Assembly: GCF_000315915.1 (NCBI RefSeq)
Contig: NC_020186.1
Span: forward strand, 2,386,909-2,450,908
Direction: 5' to 3'
DNA from: Henningerozyma blattae CBS 6284
Lineage: Eukaryota > Ascomycota > Saccharomycetes > Saccharomycetales > Saccharomycetaceae
Length of the DNA stretch: 64,000 bases
Shown here: piece after piece, positions 11,590 to 20,041 of the stretch
Numbering within the stretch: the stretch's first letter is position 1
How the letters are laid out: the number at the start of each line of letters is the position of its first letter
Program-made: the position numbers and the translations under genes
Notes under the pieces: generated by a model
Told to the model about the DNA's origin: nothing
The model's database searches: none
Seen by the model: only the letters and a program-made list of their open reading frames with translations

Positions 11590-12120
11590 ATGCTCTCATC
11601 TGCTACCCCCAATCCTGACAGGTACGTCAGACCATTCCAATACTTGATCCAATTCCGTAGAGTAAGAATTCCCGCCATATCGTTGCTTCTCCTAAGCATA
11701 GGTGCAACATTGACGTCGAACGCAGTCTTACGGAGTTTGGCAATAGTGAATCTGACGATATTAATAATAATTATAAATCATGTATCTTCGATTTCGTATC
11801 GTATCAAGTTAATGGGGGTAACGGGTCAGAAAAACCTGGTGAAACATGTCATCAAGATCCAGCCTGGAAATGATCGGGCCAAATGGGGGAAACTGGCTGT
11901 GCAAATGCCGAAGACGTGTCTAGGAGCCGAAGACGCACGTGCTCTGTTTGAGCACGTGCAGGCGCCGAGAAATGGGTGTGCGGGAGCGGGCGGGGGTCAC
12001 GTGGACGGCGAGGCGCTGCGTCTGCGCGAACTGGTGTGGACGGCACGTGAGGCGCAGAGAGAGGCGGCCGCGGATGCGACGATATATAAGGGTGCGAGCG
12101 AGCGTAGCGAGCGAGCATAG
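11590..12120 (+). CDS. Hypothetical protein, possible membrane protein (uncertain)
   Basis: An open frame of 176 codons that I do not recognise. In its favour: a good TATA box 98 bp upstream, an A-rich leader (AAAATAAAATAATG) and a hydrophobic stretch at about residues 28-66 (ISLLLLSIGATL, LTILIIIINHV) that could span a membrane once or twice. Against it: no homologue sits between DPS1 and COX19 in S. cerevisiae. The second half runs into the GC-rich COX19 promoter and ends in the low-complexity GASERSERA encoded by GAGCG repeats. It also overlaps a possible COX19 TATA (GATATATAAGG near 12081). It may be a noncoding or unstable transcript rather than a gene. Confidence 0.3.
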   Translation: MLSSATPNPDRYVRPFQYLIQFRRVRIPAISLLLLSIGATLTSNAVLRSLAIVNLTILIIIINHVSSISYRIKLMGVTGQKNLVKHVIKIQPGNDRAKWGKLAVQMPKTCLGAEDARALFEHVQAPRNGCAGAGGGHVDGEALRLRELVWTAREAQREAAADATIYKGASERSERA

Positions 12121-12200
12121 GCAGGCCTTAGCATAGGCAGGCCTTAGCATAAGCATAAGCATTAGCATTAGCATTAGCATAAGCGTTAGCATAAGCATTT
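12115..12200 (+). repeat. Tandem repeats upstream of COX19
   Basis: Two exact 16-bp units GCATAGGCAGGCCTTA (12115-12130, 12131-12146) are followed by nine GCATAA/GCATTA-type hexamers up to 12200. The array lies between a candidate COX19 TATA near 12083 and the COX19 start at 12305, so it is probably in the 5' leader or core promoter. Confidence 0.85.
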
Positions 12201-12304
12201 GCACTAGACCTCAGGCTATACACCGACCTCATCACTTAGCCGCCGTCCCTCTCTACACACACCCTTCCCTCTCTCTCTACACCTACCCCCACCGCCCCCC
12301 CACA

Positions 12305-12685
12305 ATGTCCGGAAGCCCTGGCGGAACCCTCAGCGCATTGTCCCCCACGCCTCCAGAACGAGGCTCCTTCCCACTGGACCACGACGGAGAATGCGCTGCT
12401 GTCATGCACAAATATCTCGACTGTCTGCGTCTGGCACGTGGCGAAAATGCCCACACCTGTCGTCTGCTGGCCAAACAGTACCTGGCCTGCCGCATGGACA
12501 ACGGCCTCATGACACGTGACTCGTGGAAGAACCTGGGCCTGCCCGAGACGCCACCGGCCCACGTGACGCCGGCCGAAAGCTTCACCAGCTCCACCCCGAC
12601 ACCGGCGCCCGCACACCACGCGGCTCCCCCCGTGCACCCGCGCGGTCCCCCCGCACCCCCTGGTGGTGTGAGCGGGGCTGTTTAG
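12305..12685 (+). CDS. COX19: Copper-related mitochondrial IMS protein Cox19
   Basis: A 126-residue twin-CX9C protein of the mitochondrial intermembrane space, needed for copper delivery and assembly of cytochrome c oxidase and imported through the Mia40 pathway. The N-terminus ([30 protein letters not shown]) matches S. cerevisiae Cox19 almost residue for residue. The two CX9C pairs are visible: [11 protein letters not shown] and [12 protein letters not shown]. cerevisiae Cox19 has 98 residues; this one has an extra Pro/Ala/His-rich tail after about residue 93. Codon third positions are strikingly G/C, unlike the rest of the window, and the tail looks like a by-product of that composition. 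It sits between DPS1 and KNS1 as in S. cerevisiae. Confidence 0.95.
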   Translation: MSGSPGGTLSALSPTPPERGSFPLDHDGECAAVMHKYLDCLRLARGENAHTCRLLAKQYLACRMDNGLMTRDSWKNLGLPETPPAHVTPAESFTSSTPTPAPAHHAAPPVHPRGPPAPPGGVSGAV

Positions 12686-12740
12686 ACCGAAAACGAGAGC
12701 GAAAATAAGCGTACGAGAAATCAAGCGGGCCAGTGGGAAC

Positions 12741-12780
12741 GACTGTGAGCCACTGTGAGCCAATGTGAGCCAATGTGAGT
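12741..12780 (+). repeat. 10-bp tandem repeat, four units
   Basis: Units are GACTGTGAGC, CACTGTGAGC, CAATGTGAGC and CAATGTGAGT, each exactly 10 bp. It lies just downstream of COX19. No function is evident. Confidence 0.85.
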
Positions 12781-12994
12781 AAGCCCTGACTACATTTTTC
12801 TACGTTCCGAAGCTCTATGCATAGCGTACATTTCTGCGCATTTCTCTGTGCATTTCGTGGGCGTCTCGCCGCACACCCCGCCCCTGGCCCTGTGCGTATA
12901 TATATATAGAACTTGGCCGCTATGTAGAAATACACCCTATGCATTCGCGAGGCGTATTGGTTTTGTAGTTGTACACTCTTTTGTATTTACAATA

Positions 12995-13025
12995 GCATAG
13001 TTGCATAGTTGCGTAGTTGCATATA
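12995..13025 (+). repeat. 8-bp tandem repeat, four units
   Basis: GCATAGTT, GCATAGTT, GCGTAGTT and a partial GCATATA in direct succession, about 50 bp upstream of the preferred KNS1 start. Confidence 0.8.
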
Positions 13026-13070
13026 CACTTTCTAGTTTATCACACACACACAGCATACAAACACACTACT

Positions 13071-15215
13071 ATGCGACCCACGCTAGCTAATCCTAGCGCG
13101 AACGCAAATACGATCTCAAATCCTTCAAGAATTAACCCCCCCTTTAACAGGCCCATCTATACTAGTCAAGCCTCGCCTCGTGATTCGCCAGCGTCTTCCA
13201 TGGATATCGATAAGAAAGAGGTCGAAACGTTTGAAGAGGAAGAGGAGGAACTGGGCGAATCTCGCGATTCGCCCAGTTCCTCCAGCTCTTCCTCAGATGA
13301 CGTTATCTTCATCAAGGAACAACAGATCCACTCGACCTCGCCTTCGGTAAACACTACTTATTACACTCCGTTGCCAGATAATTATTCCTATACTTTACCC
13401 TCGTCGTATAGAAAACAACGTACTATCTCGTTGCCTCAGCTGCCCTTCAGCAGGTTGGCCTACGAGACGGCGAATTATATGTCCCCCCGTGTGGAACGGG
13501 ACGACGACTTGATCCATCTCACCGGTTCTTCCTCCAAGACGCTTTCGGGCAACAGAAGTGTCAATTTAAAACTGTTGCAGACTCCAGTACCCGACATCAC
13601 TGTGTTGGAATCCATGCCCTTGACATCGGCAAACTCCAACTCTGTGTCTCCGATGTCCATTACCAATGCAAGTACAAATGCAATGTCAAACACCACGGCT
13701 TATTATTCGGGCTCGAATTCCGCGGCTAGCACCAATAGTAGTGGTAGTAGTAGTAGTAGTAGTAGTAACACTACCACGGGCGGCGTCTCAAACGTCATTA
13801 CCAAGAAAAGTTCGTTAAAGAAGAATTCGTTGAAAAGAATAAAAAACCCTCCCAAATTGACTTCCAAATTGATCATTGGCAAAAAACAACGCACCATTAA
13901 AGATAATTTCAAAACAGATAAAGACGGTCATTATATTTATAAACAGAATGATACATTGGCAAATAACAAATACATTGTCAAGGCGTTGTTGGGTCAAGGG
14001 ACTTTTGGAAAAGTCTTGAAATGTCTTGTGAATGAACAAGGCGAACCACATTACGTCGCTATCAAAGTCATCAAATCAATCGACCGATATAGAGAGGCCG
14101 CAAAGACTGAATTAAGAATCCTCAAGGCCATCCTTACAAATGATCCTCAGGGGATTTACCAATGTTTGCTCTTGAAAGATTGTTTTGATTATAAAAACCA
14201 CGTCTGTTTTATCACCGAATTGTACGGTAGATCCATCTACGATTTCATGTGTTCCAACGGGATTGCCAGATTCCCCGGCTCACATGTACAAGCCATTGCA
14301 AGACAATTGATTCGATCCATTTGTTTCTTGCATGATCTTGGTATCATCCATACCGATTTGAAACCAGAAAATATTTTGCTCATCGACGAATCCACAATCG
14401 ATTACCCCTTGCCACCAAACGTTCTTAATTCAATCTCGTTAAGAAGAAAGACTGCTTCCAATGGTAAACGAAAGATTCTCACCAACCCGGAGATAAAATT
14501 GATCGATTTTGGTTCTGCAATCTTTCATGATGAATACCATCCTCCCATAATCTCGACACGTCATTATCGTGCTCCAGAGATTGTTTTGGGACTTGGATGG
14601 TCTTATCCATGTGATGTTTGGTCTATTGGATGTGTATTGGTAGAATTGGTTACTGGTGAATCTCTTTATCCAATCCATGAAAATTTGGAACATATGGCCA
14701 TGATGGAAAGAGTCAATGGATTACCATTCCCACCAAAATTGATTGATAAGATGTTTTTCAAAATTAAAAATAAGTTGGGCAATTTGCCAGCAGATTTGAA
14801 TTCTACTGTGGTCAAACATTTCAACGATGACACTTTACAATTACAATGGCCAGAGAAAAATTCCAAAGGTCAATACATCACTTCGGAAAAATCCATGCAT
14901 CGTGTCATGGATGGTTGTTCAAGATTGGATCTACACATTTCCAATAAATTGAAATTGGATTATGGTGATGCTTTCAATATCAATTGGAATTTGTCTCCAG
15001 ATAAGAATTGGAATTTGATTACTTGTAATTTACAAACCTCTTCGAGTTTGGACAAGGAAACTTTTCTCTTTTGGTATTGGTTTTTAGATTTATCGAGGAA
15101 ATTGTTTGAATTCGATCCTACAAAGAGAATTACTGCAAAGGATGCATTGAATCATCCTTGGTTTGGTTTGGGAATATTGGATCAAGGTATTGCAATTTAC
15201 GAGCAACGAGCGTAA
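13071..15215 (+). CDS. KNS1: LAMMER-family dual-specificity protein kinase Kns1
   Basis: A CLK/LAMMER kinase of 714 residues if translation starts at the ATG at 13071 (MRPTLANPS); the frame is open from 13017, but the first in-frame ATGs lie in a CA-rich, leader-like stretch. The N-terminal third is Ser/Asn-rich with family blocks DDVIFIKEQQI and KKQRTISLPQLP-like RKQRTISLPQLP. Kinase elements: glycine loop GQGTFGKV (about residue 306), catalytic loop HTDLKPEN (about 426), DFGSA (about 478) and the family signature EHMAMMERV (about 539), ending in FDPTKRITAKDALNHPWF. In S. cerevisiae Kns1 acts in TORC1-linked repression of RNA polymerase III. The first 800 bases are GC-richer than the kinase part, and an 18-bp perfect inverted repeat lies inside the reading frame at 13244-13283. 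Confidence 0.96.
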   Translation: MRPTLANPSANANTISNPSRINPPFNRPIYTSQASPRDSPASSMDIDKKEVETFEEEEEELGESRDSPSSSSSSSDDVIFIKEQQIHSTSPSVNTTYYTPLPDNYSYTLPSSYRKQRTISLPQLPFSRLAYETANYMSPRVERDDDLIHLTGSSSKTLSGNRSVNLKLLQTPVPDITVLESMPLTSANSNSVSPMSITNASTNAMSNTTAYYSGSNSAASTNSSGSSSSSSSNTTTGGVSNVITKKSSLKKNSLKRIKNPPKLTSKLIIGKKQRTIKDNFKTDKDGHYIYKQNDTLANNKYIVKALLGQGTFGKVLKCLVNEQGEPHYVAIKVIKSIDRYREAAKTELRILKAILTNDPQGIYQCLLLKDCFDYKNHVCFITELYGRSIYDFMCSNGIARFPGSHVQAIARQLIRSICFLHDLGIIHTDLKPENILLIDESTIDYPLPPNVLNSISLRRKTASNGKRKILTNPEIKLIDFGSAIFHDEYHPPIISTRHYRAPEIVLGLGWSYPCDVWSIGCVLVELVTGESLYPIHENLEHMAMMERVNGLPFPPKLIDKMFFKIKNKLGNLPADLNSTVVKHFNDDTLQLQWPEKNSKGQYITSEKSMHRVMDGCSRLDLHISNKLKLDYGDAFNINWNLSPDKNWNLITCNLQTSSSLDKETFLFWYWFLDLSRKLFEFDPTKRITAKDALNHPWFGLGILDQGIAIYEQRA
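13244..13283. repeat. Perfect inverted repeat inside KNS1
   Basis: Arms of 18 bp, GGAGGAACTGGGCGAATC at 13244-13261 and its exact reverse complement at 13266-13283, separated by TCGC. The flanks extend the symmetry imperfectly (GAAGAG / CTCTTC). Because of the symmetry both strands encode the same peptide core ELGESRDSPSS. Confidence 0.95.
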
Positions 15216-15425
15216 CCAACAACAAACGCAACGAGCGTAGCGAGTTGTGAGTATATATTCTAATTGCTACAAACATATCAAGTAGCCTAGCATTCAAACA
15301 AGTTTTTTTTTTTTCATTAATATTATTATTTGTTCATTATTATTATTTCATATTACGTTTCAGTTTTTCAATTTCCCATTTTCATATTACATTACACGTT
15401 TCATTTTTATCATTTCCCTTTTATT

Positions 15426-15491
15426 CCACTTTGAACCCACTTTGAACCCACTTTGATCCCACTTTGATCCCACTTTGATCCCACTTTTATT
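15426..15491 (+). repeat. 11-bp tandem repeat
   Basis: Five successive 11-bp units, CCACTTTGAAC twice then CCACTTTGATC three times, plus a degraded sixth unit (CCACTTTTATT). It lies about 210 bp downstream of the KNS1 stop. Confidence 0.9.
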
Positions 15492-15894
15492 CCATTTTTC
15501 ACTTCACTTTTCATTTTCAGTTTTTTTATTTTAGATCTTCCAACGTCATTCCTTTATAATAAAAAAAAAAGGTTCGTTCTTTCCACTTTTGCACTACATA
15601 CCCCTTAACTCAACACCATTGCATCTTACTCCATCATTTCTCATCATTTTATATCATATCATTTCCCTTTTTTTTTTATTTTTTTTTTTGTCTTTTTATG
15701 TCTTTTTTCCTGCTATTTTACTCACTATCAAGTTTAAATTAAAAAAAAAATAAAAAAATAATAATAATAATAATAATACTAGATTTATTTTGTCTTTGTC
15801 AGCTACAAACCCAGTCATTTGTAGCGTATATATGCATATAGTACATACATATATATACATATTAATAACTTTCAATATTGTATCACGTAATGCG

Positions 15895-15921
15895 TAGCCG
15901 CCGAGCCGCCGAGCCGCCGAG
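15895..15921 (+). repeat. GCCGCCGAG direct repeat (GC-rich motif)
   Basis: GCCGCCGA(G) occurs three times in tandem in an otherwise AT-rich region. The same GTAGCCGCCGAG string occurs at about 11324, and related GC-rich words occur at 12095-12118 and 15225-15240. Confidence 0.75.
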
Positions 15922-16139
15922 ATTCGTAAAGCAAGATTAGTATACGGTGGCAAATGACAATTATTTAAAAAACACGGAAATCTAAATTTCATTTTTTTAC
16001 TTTTTCTATACAAATTTATTATACAACAGATAATAAACATTAAGATGTATTTACTGATAATAACAAAACATAAAGTCTCTTAGAATTTTTCATCTTTTTT
16101 TATTTTTTTCTACTAACATAATGATAACGTAATGTTTTG

Positions 16140-16860
16140 GATGTGAGATACAAGGCAAGGTGTTTTGTAAAACATTTAGCTGTAAAAAATAGAGCATTAT
16201 GGAGTACTGTGAATTGCCAAAGTTCAATGCGAAATAAAAAATGTTCTAGGGCAGTATAGTATGGGTGTAATGCGAAACTTTATAATGTAATTGTGTTTGG
16301 CAAGTAGAGAGTTATTATGTTTTGTGAGACAAATTTGTATTAGGATGAATCTTTATGACTTACTATGGAAGTCAATTTTGAAATATGAACCATTTGCGAA
16401 ATATATGGTATATTTTGAGGCATCTACATAAATTTGTAAGCCACACCGTTTTTTTCTTTTTTGTTTATTTTTTTTTGGTTAATGTGAAACAAAATTGTGT
16501 TAGGGTAGAGCACTATAGTGTATTGTAAAACAAGATTCTGTTAAGGTGGAGCAATATGGTGCACTGTGGAACAATAGTGTATAATGCGAATTAACATTGT
16601 GCCAGGATGAAGTAATATTGTGTACTGTGAAACAATCTGGTTTACTTTGAAGCAATATTGTTCTATGCAAAGAATTCTTGTTCTATAGCGGAGCAATATG
16701 GTATAGTGTGAAACAAGATTGTCTTAGTGTGGAATAATATGGTGTACTGTGAAATGGCTTACTCTAATGCGAAGCAGAATTGTTCTAGAGCTTTGATGTT
16801 CAGTGAAGCACGAATGTGTTAGAGTAAAACAGTATGGAGTATTGTGAGATATTGAATTGT
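16140..16860. repeat. Degenerate minisatellite, unit about 41 bp (two about 20-bp halves)
   Basis: Repeated words such as TGTGAAACAAGATTGT, GGTGGAGCAATATGGTGTACT and TAATGCGAA recur at 20- or 41-bp spacing. The clearest copies start near 16482, 16527, 16626, 16708 and 16803. Copies differ by many substitutions and small indels, so this is an old array that has drifted. No reading frame survives through it. Confidence 0.7.
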
Positions 16861-18104
16861 ACAGCAATGGACAACTTTTTTTTTGGTGTGTGTGTGTGTA
16901 TGTGTGTTACGTTGAAGCTCGCATTGGATTCTTTTTTGGATTTTTTTGGATTTTTTTTGGATTTTTTTTTCATTTTAAAGTGTATTTTAGGTATTTGAGA
17001 AACATCAACCTTAACAAAAAGAATATATTGTTTATTCAACTATTGTGGTATATACTAAAGCATACTCATATCATAGTAGAGAAAAGAAAAAAATTTTTTT
17101 AATCTATATTATCGTAGTAATATGGTGTAATATTATGGATTTACAAGGATTGTATTGTTTAGTGAGTTCATGTTTGTTTGATTTTTTTTTCAAATAAGAT
17201 TGACGGTTTATAACTTACTATATTGGCAAGACAACTTTAGGCCAATATTATGATTTGCAAATTATGAAACAATAAAGATTATGTTTTATAAAAGTATATG
17301 ATATTTATTTTTATTTTTCTTTGAATACACTACTGAATAAAGCGAGGAGGGTTCCAATATGAAGGTTTATATTGTACTCTAGAATATGATCGTTTGGAAA
17401 TTGACAAGATTAATTGTGAATTGTAATACTCTCAAGCACTCCTTTTTCGTTAATGATTATTAAATTATTTTCAATCAATTGATTTAGTAGAAACAATATT
17501 TTTGTATTGTAAAACATACTTAAGTAAATAGAACTACTTTAACAAAAATAATTTGTACCTCTATCTTATAGATTGGAAGGTGATATATCAAGTGAAATAC
17601 AACTGTATAACTAACTATTGTGAAACTATTAGTTGAAGTGAGGTAATTTGAAAAAAAAAAACAATGATCTAACCTGGAAAAAAAGTTTCTTCTTTATCAT
17701 GATTAATTGCATAAATAATATAAAACAGATCACACACTCTTTTTTTTTAGTTATACTCTAAATATTCACATGCAGTGGATATGCTATGATAGGCTTAGTA
17801 ATATTGATTAGTTGATAGAAATCAATTAAAATTTAGAGCAACATTTAGCCAATATATTAGCTATAATCCACCATTCTTAACTTGATATGCAGGAAGGAAC
17901 TATAAACTTGTTAAAATAAATTAGCCATTTGAATAATATATTAATTTAAAAAATTGAATAGCTTAGCCACCGTTATATCTTGTTTCAAGAGTTGAAGTAA
18001 ATCATTTCTAAACGATTCCTAAACTTTAAAAAGAAAGGGTTCAAATAGGCAATCCAAACTTTATTCACATCGGTTTCAAGGAGAGAGTTTTACATGTTGC
18101 GGAG

Positions 18105-18163
18105 TTTTGCTGACGCGAAGAATTTGCTGCGATTTACGCATTTATTGCTGATATGACAGCAAA
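18105..18163. promoter_or_regulatory. Cluster of GCTG boxes (putative copper-responsive Ace1/Amt1 sites)
   Basis: Four GCTG cores preceded by T-rich sequence: TTTTGCTG at 18105-18112, TTTGCTG at 18123-18129, TTATTGCTG at 18142-18150, and CAGCAAA on the opposite strand at 18157-18163. Ace1 of S. cerevisiae and Amt1 of C. glabrata bind a T-rich stretch followed by GCTG in metallothionein promoters. The cluster lies about 160-220 bp upstream of the cysteine-rich gene. Binding is inferred from sequence only. Confidence 0.6.
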
Positions 18164-18218
18164 TATACGCAAATTAAATAAAATAGATGCAAAAAATAAT
18201 AAAAAAAAAGAAATAATT

Positions 18219-18226
18219 TATATAAA
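18219..18226 (+). promoter_or_regulatory. TATA box of the metallothionein-like gene
   Basis: TATATAAA lies about 96 bp upstream of the ATG at 18322, between the GCTG cluster and an A-rich leader without another ATG. Confidence 0.65.
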
Positions 18227-18321
18227 AGAAACTTTGAGTTTTAATTTTTTTTTTTAAAGTAGCTGTTTTAAAGATAAAAAATCATCATCAAAAAAATACA
18301 GCACAAAAACGTCCCATCCTA

Positions 18322-18672
18322 ATGTCTTTAACCAATACTTCTAATTCAAACTACAACAATAATTGTCAATGTACAGTTTGTGAATGTACCAAATACCCTG
18401 GAAAAACATGTAAGTGCACCAATTGTGATTGTTCTTCTGAAAATAACTACAATTGTAGATGCTCTAAAGAGAATAAAAATTGTGAATGCTCCAAGGGAAC
18501 CCCCAGTTGTGAATGTATAGATGAAGCAAGCATCGAATGTCAATGTAATGGAAGTAAAGATTCACGTTGTGTATGCTTAACATGTATATGTGTTCCATCA
18601 AAATGCAATACATGTTCACCATGTGAATGTGAAGAATGTGAATACCCTCCAAAGAAAAGTTGTACATGTTAA
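18322..18672 (+). CDS. Metallothionein-like cysteine-rich protein
   Basis: A 116-residue protein with 27 cysteines, most of them in twelve CXC pairs (CQC, CEC, CKC, CDC, CRC and so on). It has no His, Trp or Phe and a short Asn/Ser-rich N-terminus. There is no signal peptide or membrane segment, so it is probably cytosolic. The composition and CXC spacing are those of a metal-thiolate protein that binds Cu(I), and possibly Zn or Cd, for detoxification or storage. It is about twice the length of S. cerevisiae Cup1 (61 residues), suggesting internal duplication, although no exact repeat remains. The promoter has four GCTG boxes and a TATA box. No metallothionein sits between KNS1 and MRPL15/SPA2 in S. 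cerevisiae, so the gene is lineage-specific at this site. Metal specificity cannot be read from the sequence. Confidence 0.85.
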   Translation: MSLTNTSNSNYNNNCQCTVCECTKYPGKTCKCTNCDCSSENNYNCRCSKENKNCECSKGTPSCECIDEASIECQCNGSKDSRCVCLTCICVPSKCNTCSPCECEECEYPPKKSCTC

Positions 18673-20041
18673 TGTTTCATCATTTTAAGATATCAATTAT
18701 CATTACTTTATTTTTTCACAATCACGACTTATTGGGGGAAGAGGATATTCGAACTATATAATTTTTACTTAACGTCTATACATGGCAAATAAATAAATTT
18801 AAAATATTTGATACATTTTATCGTCGTTTATAAAAAAGTATTTAATAAATTAAATTAAATAGAAAGAAAAACGATCATGTGTAAAGTATGAATTGTTTTT
18901 ATCAAGAGAATGAGTATGTAGAATTTTTTTGTCACGTGCTTACAATTTTTTTTAGCTGGATTTTCCACCCAAAGTTTTACTTTTATATCCATTTGCATGA
19001 TATCTGAATATTTTGGACAGAGAAATAGAAGAGTAACATTTAAATAACACAACGTAACAAATTGGTTAGATTTATTTGGCGAAAGTGGTGCTGAGAAATA
19101 TTATTAAATTTCTTCTATTTTATATTTTTTTAATTTATCAAGATTTGAAATTCCTGAGGATAGTTGATATGCTATGATCGCATTTCCTTTCTTTATTGAA
19201 CCCTTTTACTCTGAAATCATTGTTAAGCAATCTTGATTTAACATTTAACTAAACAAATAGTTGAATAGCTAAACTTTTATAATTTACATTTACTTTCTTG
19301 AAAAAAAAATAATAAATAAAATCTCTTTATCAACTTTTCTTAAAAGGTGTACTATATTTCAGCATTGTGTTATGAGGTGATATTACTTTTTAAGAAAAAA
19401 CTATACACTAGCTATTCCAAATTTGTTAAGAATGATTTGTATGGCACTATTAGTGACACAAATTTTCAAAAAATAACAATAATAAATAGCCTTCTAATTA
19501 TACATTGTTAAATTTAGTATTTATTATTTTAAAACATTTGAAATAAAAAGTCTTGTATTAGTTTAAACAAACTAGTGTCATCCAGTTTAAAATTGCGTAA
19601 TTACAAATTATTATATCTACAACTTATGTACCATGAAAGATCGCTTTTGTAAAAGTATTAATAAATAGCTACACATTATATTTAAAAATCACTGGATGAT
19701 TTCTTAAGCTTAATATTCCAAATAGTCAACTATATTCAAATATTCAAATACTCAAATATTTTTATATAAAAAAAAAAAAAAGAAAGAATACATTTCATTT
19801 TTGAATTAGTTTGTTCTTTACCCGCTTTTCTTATAATAGGGTTCAACTCAGATTTACCCTGGAATATTCTTACACAGCTGTTTGCCGTTCTTAAGGGAAA
19901 AAGATAGCGTTTTAAAAAAAAAAAAAAAATAAACAAATATAAGCTTTAAAAAAAAATAGATAGACTAGAAAAAAAAAAAATAAATTGCTAAACTTTTGAA
20001 CTTACAAGAATCGAATCGTTTACGTCGTATTTCAATCAATC
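18673..20041. other. Intergenic region upstream of MRPL15
   Basis: About 1.4 kb of AT-rich DNA with a CACGTG box (GTCACGTG near 18931) and several poly-A tracts just before MRPL15. I see no gene. A GGGTTCAACTC word near 19840 resembles a tRNA B box, but no tRNA fold can be drawn around it. Confidence 0.55.

Larger units (their letters stand above)
12686..13070. other. COX19-KNS1 intergenic region with short tandem repeats
   Basis: It contains a 10-bp tandem repeat at 12741-12780 (TGTGAGCCA-type units), a GC-rich stretch at 12840-12895, a TATATATATAGA run at 12897-12909, and an 8-bp tandem (GCATAGTT-type) at 12995-13025 just before KNS1. No further gene is seen. Confidence 0.6.
15216..18321. 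other. Long gene-free region downstream of KNS1
   Basis: About 3.1 kb between KNS1 and the metallothionein-like gene. It contains, in order: GAGCGTAGCGAG near 15231; an 11-bp tandem repeat at 15426-15491; pyrimidine-rich DNA to 15720; a GCCGCCGAG triplet near 15895-15921; a field of degenerate repeats at about 16140-16860 with weaker similarity to 17280; then AT-rich DNA and the promoter of the next gene. Open frames here are short and do not resemble proteins. Confidence 0.65.

Noticed and set aside
12236..12763. Long minus-strand open frames over COX19
   Set aside because: They are antisense shadows that stay open because the DNA is GC-rich; COX19 on the plus strand explains the region.
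19836..19862. tRNA B-box-like GGGTTCAACTC
   Set aside because: No acceptor, anticodon or T stem can be drawn around it and no A box lies at the right distance.
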